NCBI RefSeq assembly: GCF_043641665.1
Contig: NC_092200.1
Location: 3,111,194 to 3,175,193, forward strand
Source: Enoplosus armatus
Taxonomy: Eukaryota > Chordata > Actinopteri > Centrarchiformes > Enoplosidae
Direction of reading: 5' to 3'
DNA length: 64,000 bases
Made by a program: the position numbers and the translations under genes. Positions 13,790 to 24,592 of this stretch are shown in pieces; the stretch's first letter is position 1, and every line of letters begins with the position of its first letter. The notes below the pieces were generated by a model. It ran no database searches and was not told the DNA's origin. It saw only the letters and a list, made by a program, of their open reading frames with translations.

Positions 13790-14190
13790 TAGAGCCACTC
13801 GCTGTGCACGCAGGCCCGACAAACGTCCCCAAGTATCCGAGCACACGCGTGGAAGAGGAAGGAAGGCCGTACATTCCCACAGGGGGGGATCGGAGCGTGT
13901 TCGGCTCAGACGTCGGCCACTGGGATATGATTTTATTAGCTCCAGATGCCGCTGAAGAGAGGACTAGAAACGGTCAATATTATGAGCAGGACACATCAAA
14001 ATGATGCTGCCCATCTGGAGCACAAATAATGTAATCAACTCGGGTCACCGGTCATCATCGTCTGGCCGTCGGGTAAACCCACCATCCTGTGACGTCACGG
14101 CTCACAGGGACAGGCTGGAGCCGGCCGGCAGATTGAGACTCGAGCTTTTCGGAATATCCCCTAAGCTGCTGCACATGACCCGCGGAGTGA
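13790..14190. promoter_or_regulatory. CpG-rich segment with full CRE palindrome
   Basis: About 28 CpG pairs lie in 400 bases. The segment contains TGACGTCA at 14090-14097, the full palindromic CREB/ATF site, in the context CCTGTGACGTCACGG. With the island at 15.9-16.4 kb it forms the only clearly CpG-rich zone of the window. It could be an enhancer or a second promoter. No convincing splice donor was seen next to it. Confidence 0.4.
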
Positions 14191-14987
14191 AGATATTTGG
14201 GAGAAGAGAAAGATGAAATGTGAGGGACTGTCTATTGTAATCTGAGCCCTGGTTTAAAAAACTGCAGATGGCTCTGATGTGTCTATTCCCTTTCCTGTCA
14301 AATCAGTTCTGCAGTATTATTTTGAACGTCTCCACACAAAGCGCTCACGCAGCTCGGACCATAAACACACGTACGCTCCGTACTGTATGTTCCCCACACA
14401 CATGCACAGGCGCAGGAACTCTATTTGCAGAGGCTTTAAATATTCAGTACCTGCCGTGTTTTCTGTATGACTTTGATCAGCCACAGATTCTACTCTGTCC
14501 CTTTCATCTCTGAACTTCAAAACCAGCGTATGAAAAACCTGGACCACAAAACCTGTTCTGGTTCAGGCAATCTCCGTTCACCAAGCTGCTCTCTGCCTCA
14601 TGAAATCAAGCAGGAAGTTGTTCCAACAAAAAAAAAAAAGAGAAGAAAGACAAGCAGTGAAGTTAACCTGCTCTTTACAAACGTAAAGCTTCTTTTTCAG
14701 AGCCCACATCGTTGCCCAATCTCCCGATAAGCACACGTCCTTGTTTGTAATTTAAACAGTATGCGCTTGTGATTATTGCAGAATATTCCCCGGGTAGTTT
14801 GACAACTCCCCCAAACAACTTCTTGGCCGCCTTCAGGCATATTACCTCAGGCTTACATTGAGCCAGCGCAATAACTAACATGGAGCAATCTGCAAGCAAC
14901 AGGAAGGACAGCACAACTTTCCAAAGCACTAAATTCAATTTTCAGGATTCAGGCATAGTCCTGTTAGACTCACTACACCCCACCCCT

Positions 14988-14988
<1 letters not shown>

Positions 14989-15032
<44 letters not shown>
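14989..15032. repeat. (CA)n microsatellite
   Basis: About 21 CA units, followed by CTCTGTC. Confidence 0.97.
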
Positions 15033-15036
<4 letters not shown>

Positions 15037-15205
15037 CAATACCTGCAACTTTTGAGTAAAGAAGCCAAGTTAATTATTTCATAGCCCTGCCTGCATTATT
15101 CAACAAGCCCATTAAATATTCACAGCCACATCACTGATATCATCTTGTAGTCAATAACGCTGGAGGACACGTTGTTTTAGAAAACTTGAGTCAACTCCAG
15201 GAGTG

Positions 15206-15232
15206 CCCCCCCCCCCCCCCCCCCCAAAAAAA
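15206..15232. repeat. Poly(C)20 followed by A7
   Basis: A run of 20 C then 7 A. Such runs are error-prone in sequencing; the length may not be exact. Confidence 0.95.
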
Positions 15233-15470
15233 GCAGGGCCTTTCAGCTGATCTCAACAGCCAGTACATAAAAAAAAGAAAGGCAGCAGGGCATCACAGTG
15301 CGACTGCAGGCAACCACAGATATCAGAGCATGCTGTCCCACCTGCATCGATTCGCCTCCCGTGGATTTGCCACTGGCTGCAGCAAGATCATCGGTGGAGA
15401 GGGAGGGGGGCAATAATCAGCTCCACCGATAGATTTAGAGAAAGCGTTAGAAGAAAGGCCCTGAAGTTTC

Positions 15471-15660
15471 ATGCGTGACAAAATAGGGCGAAGGTGCGTT
15501 CAGAGCCCGGGCCCGCATGCTCGCATCACCTCAGCGCGGCGGGGCAGACGCAGGCTGCCGCGTCGTGCAGGACCTCTGCACCGGAGGGGCACGTTTCTGC
15601 TTCGGCATATGAATGAGAATTACGCACAGAGCCGTTTAACAAAATACAAAAGTTGATGAA
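15471..15660. other. CpG-dense patch downstream of the candidate promoter
   Basis: GC-rich sequence (GGGCCCGCATGCTCGC, GCGCGGCGGGGC, CTGCCGCGTCGTGC) with more than a dozen CpG pairs in 190 bases. It lies inside the presumed first intron if the 16.1-kb promoter reads leftward. Its plus-strand open frame of 61 codons is not similar to any known protein. Confidence 0.35.
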
Positions 15661-15879
15661 CCCGCTGGCCATCGATTGACCCCCCCTCTATAAGTTATAT
15701 GAATATGATGTGGACGTGAATACCAATAACTTGCGACTCAAAACTCATTTCCAATTCAAAGCCCGAAGCTGTTTCAATAATAAGTCGATATGGATTTTGC
15801 TTCTCTAGCGATTTCATTAGAATCTATACGAGATGAGATGGAGCTCTTTCTACGAGCGACACAACTATTTCGCACAGGT

Positions 15880-16460
15880 CATTAGTGTGTGAGGACACCC
15901 AGAGCAGCCCGGCTCGGACAAGTCAGAGCAGGCTGCAAACGCTGCGGGAGAAGTGACTGCTCTCTGCTCGAGCGGCGGAGGAGCCGCAAACGAGAGAATC
16001 TCCGCAGCAGAAGGAAGTTGGAAGCAAAGCGCCGCTCACCTGATAATGAAGTTTATTCTAAGAGGAAACGGTTCCCGGGGTTGTGGAGGCGCGCGTCGGA
16101 GCCAAGTGTATCCGTTCACTGCAGCTTTTGTTGCCCGTTGTTCCAGCTCAACTGCGCGTCTCAGTCGCGCTGCATCACTTCTCGCTGTGGATGTCAGGGA
16201 GGCTGAGAGGCTGAGGGGACTCAACCCTCCCATTGGCTGCCATTCACAAGTCCCCAGCAGAACACGGCGAAAAAGGAGAGGGGGGTGGGGGGGAGAGGAA
16301 AAAAAACCAACACACGACAAAAACAAAAGGAAGATGGAAGAATGGGAGATTAGTGCTCCGGTGGGGCTGCGTTTCAACTGCGATGCTCAAGTTTAATAAT
16401 ACGAGCCGACCGTTGTTGTGCACGCGCTTTCTTCACATTTGCATAATCCCTGCTTAATAG
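15880..16460 (-). promoter_or_regulatory. CpG island, candidate promoter firing leftward
   Basis: About two dozen CpG pairs lie in roughly 310 bases (15890-16200), far above the rest of the window. Toward the right edge is ATTGG (16232-16236), an inverted CCAAT box in the context CCCATTGGCTGCC. A perfect octamer, ATTTGCAT, lies at 16437-16444. Read on the minus strand, the octamer and CCAAT box would lie upstream of a start site near 16150, followed by a splice donor at 16043. No TATA box is obvious, as usual for CpG-island promoters. The transcript is unknown: it could be an alternative promoter of a coding gene or a lncRNA. Direction is inferred mainly from the donor and the CCAAT position. 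Confidence 0.5.
16044..16160 (-). other. Candidate non-coding first exon, minus strand
   Basis: The right border is a guess from the CCAAT box position. The left border is set by the donor. The minus-strand sequence TTATCAG|GTGAGCGGC (plus 16036-16049) is a near-perfect vertebrate 5' splice site. An open frame of 113 codons crosses this region on the minus strand (16377-16036), but its protein resembles nothing known and it ends exactly at the TGA inside the donor, so I treat the exon as untranslated. The next exon was not found. Confidence 0.3.
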
Positions 16461-16901
16461 TTGCAAAGTCAGAGGTTGAGTGTGGGTTTGAGTCAATCAA
16501 TAAATGGTGTATTTTAGTAGAAGCCTCCAGTCAGACACACAGAAAGCCTTGGAAGCTATAGATCTGTGCATGTTTGCAGTGGCTGCTTATGTTTGGGTGC
16601 CTCTGGTAGAAGTAAATGGAGTAACCAGCAACTATCATGCCAACACAATTAGCATGTAGATGCTACCATGTTACTACTGCAGGCTACTGCTGTTATTATC
16701 ATTTCTTCACCAGGATCAATACACTTTTTAATGATATTCAGTTTTTTTTCCGAGTTGCAAACTCACTTTAATTATATTTGAACAGTGACAATCAAGTCTA
16801 TGAGCTAAATAAATAATACTGCTGCTGCAACTTTGACCCTGCAACTGTTACTGCACTCACACTGCAACTAATACAAATACTTTAGGATTAGTACTAGTAC
16901 T

Positions 16902-17180
16902 AGGTGTCGCAGTAGCTCAGTCCGTAGGGTGACCGGTTCAAGTCCAGCACAGACCACGGGACGGAGTGTAGACTGTTAGCTGGAGAGGTGCCAATGCACC
17001 TCCTGGCCACTGCCGAGGTGCCCTTGAGCAACTCCTAACTGGTTGGGGCACCATCCAATGAGGCCCCCCCCTCTCTCTGGCATCTCTCAAAACATTAATA
17101 CATGTGTGTAGGTCCTCTTTGTGCATGTGTGTGTAAAAAAATAAAAATAGAATTTCCCATACAGGGATTAATAAAGTATG
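16902..17180 (+). mobile_element. tRNA-derived SINE, near full length
   Basis: A tRNA-like head carries an RNA polymerase III A box (TAGCTCAGTCCG, 16913-16924) and a B box (GGTTCAAGTCC, 16935-16945). A body follows with the fish SINE hallmark GCCGAGGTGCCCTTGAGCAA, then a TG-rich stretch. The 3' end (17151-17180) reads AATTTCCC, a short spacer, then GGGATTAATAAAGTATG, a LINE-type tail. The insertion lies in a TAG/TAC trinucleotide region present on both sides (16891-16903 and 17216-17247), so the target duplication is obscured. Spacing between boxes is shorter than in a functional tRNA, as expected for a decayed copy. Confidence 0.85.
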
Positions 17181-17215
17181 CCGTTCTTCTTCTACTACTG
17201 CTACTGCAACTAGTG

Positions 17216-17247
17216 CGTCTAGTACTAGTAGTAGTACTAGTACTAGC
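17216..17247. repeat. (TAG/TAC)n trinucleotide run
   Basis: Built of CTAGTACTAGTAGTAGTACT-type units. The same words precede the SINE at 16891-16903. Confidence 0.9.
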
Positions 17248-20200
17248 AGTCCAATACAACAGCCCTGCTATGAATCACACCTTCATGAAGGAAACTGTCC
17301 ACTGGTACGCGGAGAGAAGTACTTATCAAAATAATAATACTGATAATAACAAAAATAGTGATGATAATAATAATCCCACCAATAAAATATAAATCAACAT
17401 GAACAGTAAAACAGCAAAAACCTGCAGTCATACTGTGTACACCACGTTGAACTGAGCTACGCGTCTGTAGCTGACTAAACGTTCTTAAAGTCATTGTTTT
17501 GTTGCTGGGTGACAAGGCTGTGATTTGCATCTGAGACCTTCCCTACCTTGCAAGTGAAAACTGAATCTGTTCTCCACGGTCCATTGATGTTTAGAGCTGC
17601 TAATGATGTTAGACTCTTTTTAGAGAAGGTTAGAGGGAAATCTGATTACTGTCCAAGCCTGTAAACTGTGGGGGTTTAGAGTAATCAAACTAATGCAGCT
17701 TATAAATGCTTTATCCAGTGCTCTGCCTTGACCAGATTACACACTGTAATCTGTTATATTTTATTTGTATGTGTACATACACTTGTAATATATTCTCACT
17801 GTTGCCGTTACCGTGCCTGAGCTCGACAAATTATGAGGAAAAACAGTATAAACATGAACAGAGGAGTTTTTTGTTGTATGTTTTCACATGTGGAAAGACC
17901 AGAGAAAGAGAGAGGTAAGAGAAATATTCACCCAGTTGCCATTTACTGTCCGAGCATCAGATTTTAGTGGAGTAAAGGTAGAACACAGGCAGACACTGGA
18001 ACCATAATTAGTCACATAATTAAGTTGTGATGTCGCAAAGGCAGTTCAGTGTTATCTCGTGATGATGAGATAATGAAATTATAATCACACGTAAACAAAG
18101 TATAATTTCTTGAGATAACGGGATAATTAAGTTGTGATCTTCAGATAACAGGAGTAAAATAAAAAATTAGCAGATACCTGCTCTCCGCTTCCATACTACT
18201 TTGTAAACACTGAAATATCATTTTATATTCATATACAAGACTCAAGAAATGAATGTTTTCGGTGTTGGAAATAATAATAACGATCTCAATCACTGAAATA
18301 CGCCGCTCATTCTTTTATTAATCATTTGTGTCCCGTAGTTTTCAAAACACAGCTTTAGCCAGACATGAGCCACAAAGCACGTGTCACGTCTAATAAAAAT
18401 GTAGTACACAGAAAATGTGCGATATGAAGATGGAAGGAAAGTCTGCAGGCGTTTATGGTTTTATGGTTTAAAATGTTTCCCTTTTTTTTTTTCTAAGCCA
18501 AAGACCCCACGCTGTGCATGCGTTACCACCCATGCAGTGTTTGTGTCATGATGACCACTGGCTGCTGTTAGATTCATGAGTTTAATCCCTGGAAGCGCTC
18601 CAAGCATCCACTTTGCTGCTGCCCTGTCCTCTCAACCAAACATCAAACTCTTGCCTATAGCGCAAAATGCAGTGAGCCAAAGGGATGTCTGCATTTGGCA
18701 TCATGTTCTATCAGGAGATCAGCCTGAGATGAATAACCGCTGCCCTTGACTGCATCATTGCTGCTGAATGAGCTTACATTGCCTCAGTATTCTGTGCAGT
18801 TTATTTAACAGCCTGCTCCCATAAAGTACCACAGCAGTGAAAACGGTCTGTCCCAATGTGTCACATGTACTACTAGTTGATAATAACATGTACACAAGCA
18901 GTTTTTTTTGTGTCTTTTACATGTAAAAACAAAAAAAATAATGATCCAGGCAATTATTTCGTTTTCCTCTAAAATGTCTGTAAGAGTCGACTTCTTCATA
19001 TTAGAATAGAAAGCCTAGATATTCATCCTCATGCCCCATGTGTTACTTTACAGAGAAATGACAGTTATAGGGCATGGAGTTAGACAGGGGATGTAGAGGG
19101 CAACTTCAGTACAAATTTGTACTCCTATTATGCCTGACAGCTGAGATACTTTAGGATTTGTCAGAGAAAGGAATTGTTCAGAGTATCAGATCTGAAGATC
19201 CAACCTCATTTGTTGCCAATACTCTCGGCTTCTGTGTTTATAGACATCCATATTTCATTAATCTGTCTCACCTTGCCAGAGTCTGTGTGAAAGTGACAAT
19301 AAAAATGGAGGACACAATGAGCTATGTTCGCACTGCCTGGTAAAAGTAAACCCATCCAGCCTCAGATCCAGTCCTCCAAGCCCTCACCCCCAACCCCAGC
19401 TCCCCCTCCAGCATCAGGTATTATCTCGGCCTTGTTTGAACTCATTACAGATAGCGATTTGGCTGTGGTTGTTAGGTTGCAGTTTATTCCTGTGCGAGAT
19501 GTGGAGTGTTAAAGTGGAATTCTTTTATTTTAAAAAATATATATTGTTAAACTAATTGAAAAACTAAATGTAAACAGGTGGCCAAACAAATGGAAACCAT
19601 AATAAAGTGCCAGTCTATCTCGAAATATCTCTTCACACTGAACCAATGGGGCTAAAAAAATCAGGTCACATATACATAAGCCTTTAAAAAGCCTCAGTCG
19701 TTCCCTAAAACAGCTGGGCAGTAAACAGTCTAGTGGTCTGGTGAGTATTTACAGAATCAGGATTACCTCAAAATAAACTACAGTGACCATGTTCATGGTA
19801 GTGAAGGAAGATGTCACCTACTGCAACAGTGAGGCTCACTGATGTGTTTTTAATAGTTTTTGGGCAACAATGGAGCTCTATGGCAAAGAGGCTACTTATA
19901 TCACCCTTTAATTAGGTTGAAATATGATTAAGTTGACTTATTTTATTACGTGTTTAAGTTTATGTGTGAAACTTGGAGCTCTGCCGTGGCAGATCCCCCA
20001 AAAAGGAAATCAATAGGTCTCCTTTTAGACACACAGAGTCCTATAAACAATCCCAGAAAAAAAGATCAATACGCTACAGGAAAGTGAACAAGGGAGCACA
20101 GAGGAGTCAGGCGCCCAAGCACCCCGTATCACAGATATCATAGTCTTTTCTTAAAGAATATCAGATACACTGTTGTTCTGTGAGGCAAAGATAAGTTTTT

Positions 20201-22200
20201 ATCAACATAGTTTCCCAACTCCCAAGAGAAATGAAAACACAGCAAAATGTTTGGATCTTTCAACTTGGAGGACTCTGTGGCATAAATATTCACTATGTCG
20301 CAAATAATGCTGCGTCTCCTGCATAAACTGGAACTGTGCCTGAAGTCGACCATATTTCTTCTGTCGTTCTCAGCTGAGATAAAGCGACGCTTAACACAAG
20401 GAAGCAATTCTGTCTCAAGCTTGTTCACAGCACATATACTGTACATTGTGTAATTGTGTTTGGGGGCATTTCTTGAATCAGTGCACTGTTTTGAGTAACT
20501 CACACTTAAAACAGCTGATGGTCACAAGTTTTCCACTGCATGGTAGATTGTTTTCTTCATTGCTGAGGGATTTGACCTTAATATTGGTTTGACATGGCTA
20601 TATGATGCACATTTCCTTTGACTGCTGACCAAGCTGCCTTTCTGAGAAAGGCAAAAAAGTCCTCCTGAGTATGGAAAATATGGATTAAGGTTAGATGAGC
20701 TAGAGCAGATCAAGAATTAAGTTATGAAATCTCTCTCAAACACCACTAAAAGTAGAGCTGAAAATAAGGCTCACTGTCAGAGGGCTATTCACACTACGGG
20801 TGTCTCTGTTCCCCTCTAATGACTGTGGAACATAAGCCATGACCTTTAGTACATGTGAAGGAATAAGGGAACTGCTGTGAGGAGCTCTGCATAACTCTCT
20901 GTGGTGGACAATGTGTACCATAATAATGACACTGCAGATAACGTTTGGTTGCAGGGAAATGGTCAGAGATAAACTGTGGTCACACCAGCCTCCAAGTCAC
21001 AAAGCTATGTCTTGATTTGCTGGAAATTGCTTAAAGCAAGATTATATAACTTTTGAAACAAGAAATAACACATTCTTCCGCTTGCAAATTAAAAGTTGAA
21101 TTCATCCACAATAAAATGCAACTGTGTTCAATTCATTCCATACAGGAGTTTTGTCACAACAACTTTACTGGTGTGACCAGTAGCTCTGGTGGCTAATTTT
21201 AGCTGATGCTAGCAAACAAAGACATCGCTGTTTGAAGGACATTACTGAGACTTGTGCTACAGTCACAGCCTGAAACACTGGCTCTGAAAAGGTTTGTAGT
21301 TTGCTCCGTTTGTGCAGGATGGCAGCTTTAATATAGTCAAAACGTTCATAAGCAATAAGGCTCAGTTTACAGTGTCTGTTTGTCGCTTGCATGTTTAGCA
21401 TGGTTATTTTTTCACATGCAACTAGTTTAGCTAGCTTGCATTTGGGCATGCTAGCTACAAACCATATATTGGAGAAAAACATAGCCTTCCCCCCCATTAT
21501 GTATATTATTATGTATTATGTACACTGATATGAGATATTTTGTATTTTCTAGTTGTACATAAGATTATAAGACATGAAATAGATAAATAATACCATAGCA
21601 AAGTTTAAATTACGGTATTTTGTTTAGCGACTTCCAACTGATTGACTTCGACTTCTTAATGGCCGAGAAGTTGTTGTTTGACTTACAGTTTGTTTGACTT
21701 ACAGTATGGTGCAGTGCGTCCATATATAAAGTGCTTAACATGTTTTAATAGGACACTGGCATGGGCAACTACAGTAAGCAAACACTGAAGCCAATTAAAC
21801 TGGATCTGCATGCTAACAGTCTGTTTCGTCTATGCACATACTGTATTGCTAATTTGGAAAACTGATACGGTCTTTGCACTTGTGTTTGGCCTCTATGTGT
21901 CCATACTAAACACGAGGATGTGGCTTTCTCTGGTAATTCCCAATAATGAGATGAGACCTTTTCCAGTGTCCGAAATACCCCTTTCAGCTTCAGCAGGACG
22001 TTATTAGTGAATAGTGTCGACAAAAATACACAAGCCAGGGATTACGATCTGTCCTTTACCATCTCTGTTCAGTTCCCACGCCGATATATTCTGATTACCC
22101 TTCCCTGAGTGGAGATTGGCATTATGCAGAGGAAAGCAGAGCAATAACTGTTTCTGGAAACTCCCCCCCCACAAGTTGGTGCAGATTTTCTGACATTGTG
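17248..22200. other. Mostly unique non-coding sequence
   Basis: Contains AT-rich trinucleotide words at 17326-17395, the small repeat at 18010-18145 and, at 21180-21480, GCTAGC-rich sequence typical of decayed fish repeats but not assigned. A proline-rich open frame at 19340-19430 lacks convincing splice sites. Confidence 0.5.
18010..18145. repeat. Short 'gagataacg' repeat with two direct copies
   Basis: ATAATTAAGTTGTGAT occurs at 18016-18031 and again at 18123-18138, about 107 bases apart. Between and around them lie TATCTCGTGATGATGAGATA, TTGAGATAACGGGATAATTA and CTTCAGATAAC. The inverted TTATCTC/GAGATAA words give it a palindromic texture. It resembles a common fish interspersed repeat built from such words. 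Confidence 0.5.
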
Positions 22201-23085
22201 CAATAATCAACATAATTCTCTGCTGACAGAATGGCAGCCACACCTCATGCTGATCAGCAGATTAGTCAATGGGAATATTTTAAAGGATTCTCAGCAGCTC
22301 AGAGGGCCAAGAGTCTAATTTATCCCAGATCATGAACGCTTTACTGGCAAACACTCATATTCCTAACAAAGAAATATCGCAAAGATGTGACTGTTCTTTT
22401 CAGATGAGTCATACACTGAGGCAAATCTGGTCTCAATTGTGGTGTTTATTGAAAAGCTAATAGAATGGCATAAAAATGTCTTGACTCTGCCCCTCAGAGG
22501 TTCTCACAGTCTCTCTGCAGCTGAAGCACACCAGGAGTGCCAGTTTTAAAGGGGGCTGGCACTTTTGAGCCTGTCCAGATATGCCATTCAATAAATCACA
22601 GTGAAGCATCCGAAAAGGATTTTAAATGGCATTTGGACCCGAATTTGAGGACCTCATGCTCTACAGAAACTAAAAAAGCAGAAGTCGAAAACCATACTTC
22701 AGGCTCCCTTAACAATAGTGAGGGAAAGTGGCACGCAGGGACTGTATCAAACATGCAGAGAAATTGCCAAGGGGAGTTTATATTTGCATGACACTGTGAC
22801 ACCCTGTGTTTATTAGCATGCAACCTCAGCTTTTGCACTCCGCATCGCCAAAAACCTCCCCCCCTCCGCCCTTTACCCCACCCCTCCCTCCCGGAGCCGA
22901 ATCCATTCCACCTCTTTAACGGCAGGCCTAGGCGTCCGGGCATGCTCAGTGAGCGTAGCTAATCAGCCAAGCCGAGTCGTGTCCTTTGACGGAGAGAAAT
23001 CCCTCTCCCTGTCGGAGCGCCACTGCAGATGAACTGGTGGTGCTCTGACTCCGGCGGGGGTAGGAGGTGTGGATGAGCATGTGGA

Positions 23086-23098
23086 GGGGGGGGGGGGG
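23086..23098. repeat. Poly(G)13
   Basis: A run of 13 G after GAGCATGTGGA. Confidence 0.9.
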
Positions 23099-24574
23099 TA
23101 AATGAATTAGCCACACATCTAAACAGTTTGTCATGTTGCATTTACTCTTCCAGATTTGGCAGGAAATGCACAAACAAAGTGTCCCGTTAAATGATGATAA
23201 TTCAACTTCTTCCAGATTTTTGCAAGGTGTGTGGGAGTTTTATTCACCATCTCTGCAGAGGTTTGATTAGCACAGCTTCACGCATATGTAAAGGTACAAA
23301 TTCAGCAGTTCACCATTTAAGGTGCTATTCAAAGCCTAATAGTCCCTTCTATGTAGATACGGAGCTCTGCAGGTTTCTCTGGTAATTGGTGTCAAACATC
23401 TGAAGACTATGTAGGCATATAGCATCTAAGATACTTCTGCTTTCCAGCAACAAAGGGAGAGAATGGATTCTATCGCAGCAACGAGGAATGAGAAAGAATA
23501 TTCAAAATGCGGGATTAGCATTTTAACATCACATTCGGGTGTAGCAGATAAATGGACACAGACTGTCGGAGATTAGTTGTCCTTTTTTAGATGTGAGAGC
23601 ATCGCAGCACACCGGAAGATAGAGGCATCTAAGACAACACAGTGACCCTTGGTGAAGCAACCGAAAAAACAGTGTACATTTTGACGGCATCATAAATCAT
23701 GAGGCTCATGGCAGGCAGCCCAATTGTGCTGCGAGGGCAGGTTGAAGCTACCATCATCCCTCCTCCTATGTCCCCTGGCTGTGTCTGAAGAAAGAAGTGG
23801 AACGGCAAAAACATGTCTGCCCCCCCCGTCTCTTTCTCTATCAGCATTGATCTCTCGGTGGGCGGGGTGAGCGGCTATAGTCACGGTTTAGTCACAATGC
23901 TCTGCCTTTGCGGCGTTTTGATATAGAGTTGACAAAGTATGGACAAAAACAGCACATGATCCCCGAGTGCACAAGGTTTAGCATGGTTGAGATGCACTGA
24001 AATGCACTCTGGGAGGAAGTCTTCTCAGCCCTTTAACTCGGAGAAAGACAGAGGCAGTACATGAAAGCACTGTACAAGGGTGAAAGAGGAAGAGAAAATG
24101 CAGACAGTGAGAGTTCAGAATCCAAGAATCCAAGTCAGACTTGGTGTGTGGGTTTGGAGGAGGGCTGGTGGAAATCATCTTTATCCTGAAAGTGGAAGTC
24201 TCCGGGCTTAGTGATCACAACAAACATGGTCAGCCTGGGTTTCGGCTTTGGTTAAGATGACTCCAGGGAGTGTGGGACAGTGGGAGGAGGCCTTGGATGC
24301 TTTCCTCTCCTTTCCCTTTGCTTCTCATCCTCCCCACCCACTCCAGCAGCTGTTGACGTGGGCTATCATGGGGAATTTGTACAGTCTCATTCAGTCGGAG
24401 GGAAGGATTAGGCCTGAGCTCAACCACAGATGGACTGAGACTGCCCCCTATTAATAAATCCTCCTGTGATGCTGTATATTCATCTGGACATTTTTTTTTT
24501 TTCTCTTTTCTGAGTTCCGAGCAGCTAGTGGACACGAGCACAGCGGCGTGCTAATCTACCCGTTATAAAAGTTA

Positions 24575-24592
24575 CAGAGAGAGAGAGAGAAA
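24575..24592. repeat. (GA)n run
   Basis: About eight GA units followed by A-rich sequence. Confidence 0.9.

Larger units (their letters stand above)
14191..15470. other. Unique sequence with CA and C repeats
   Basis: Between the two CpG-rich segments. Includes a run of 12 A (14628-14639) and the repeats at 14989 and 15206. No exon recognised. Confidence 0.5.

Noticed and set aside
19324..19512. Proline-rich peptide (SSKPSPPTPAPPPAS) that looked like an exon
   Set aside because: Possible donor (CAG|GTATTA) and acceptor are weak, there is no pyrimidine tract, and low-complexity proline sequence is not evidence of coding.
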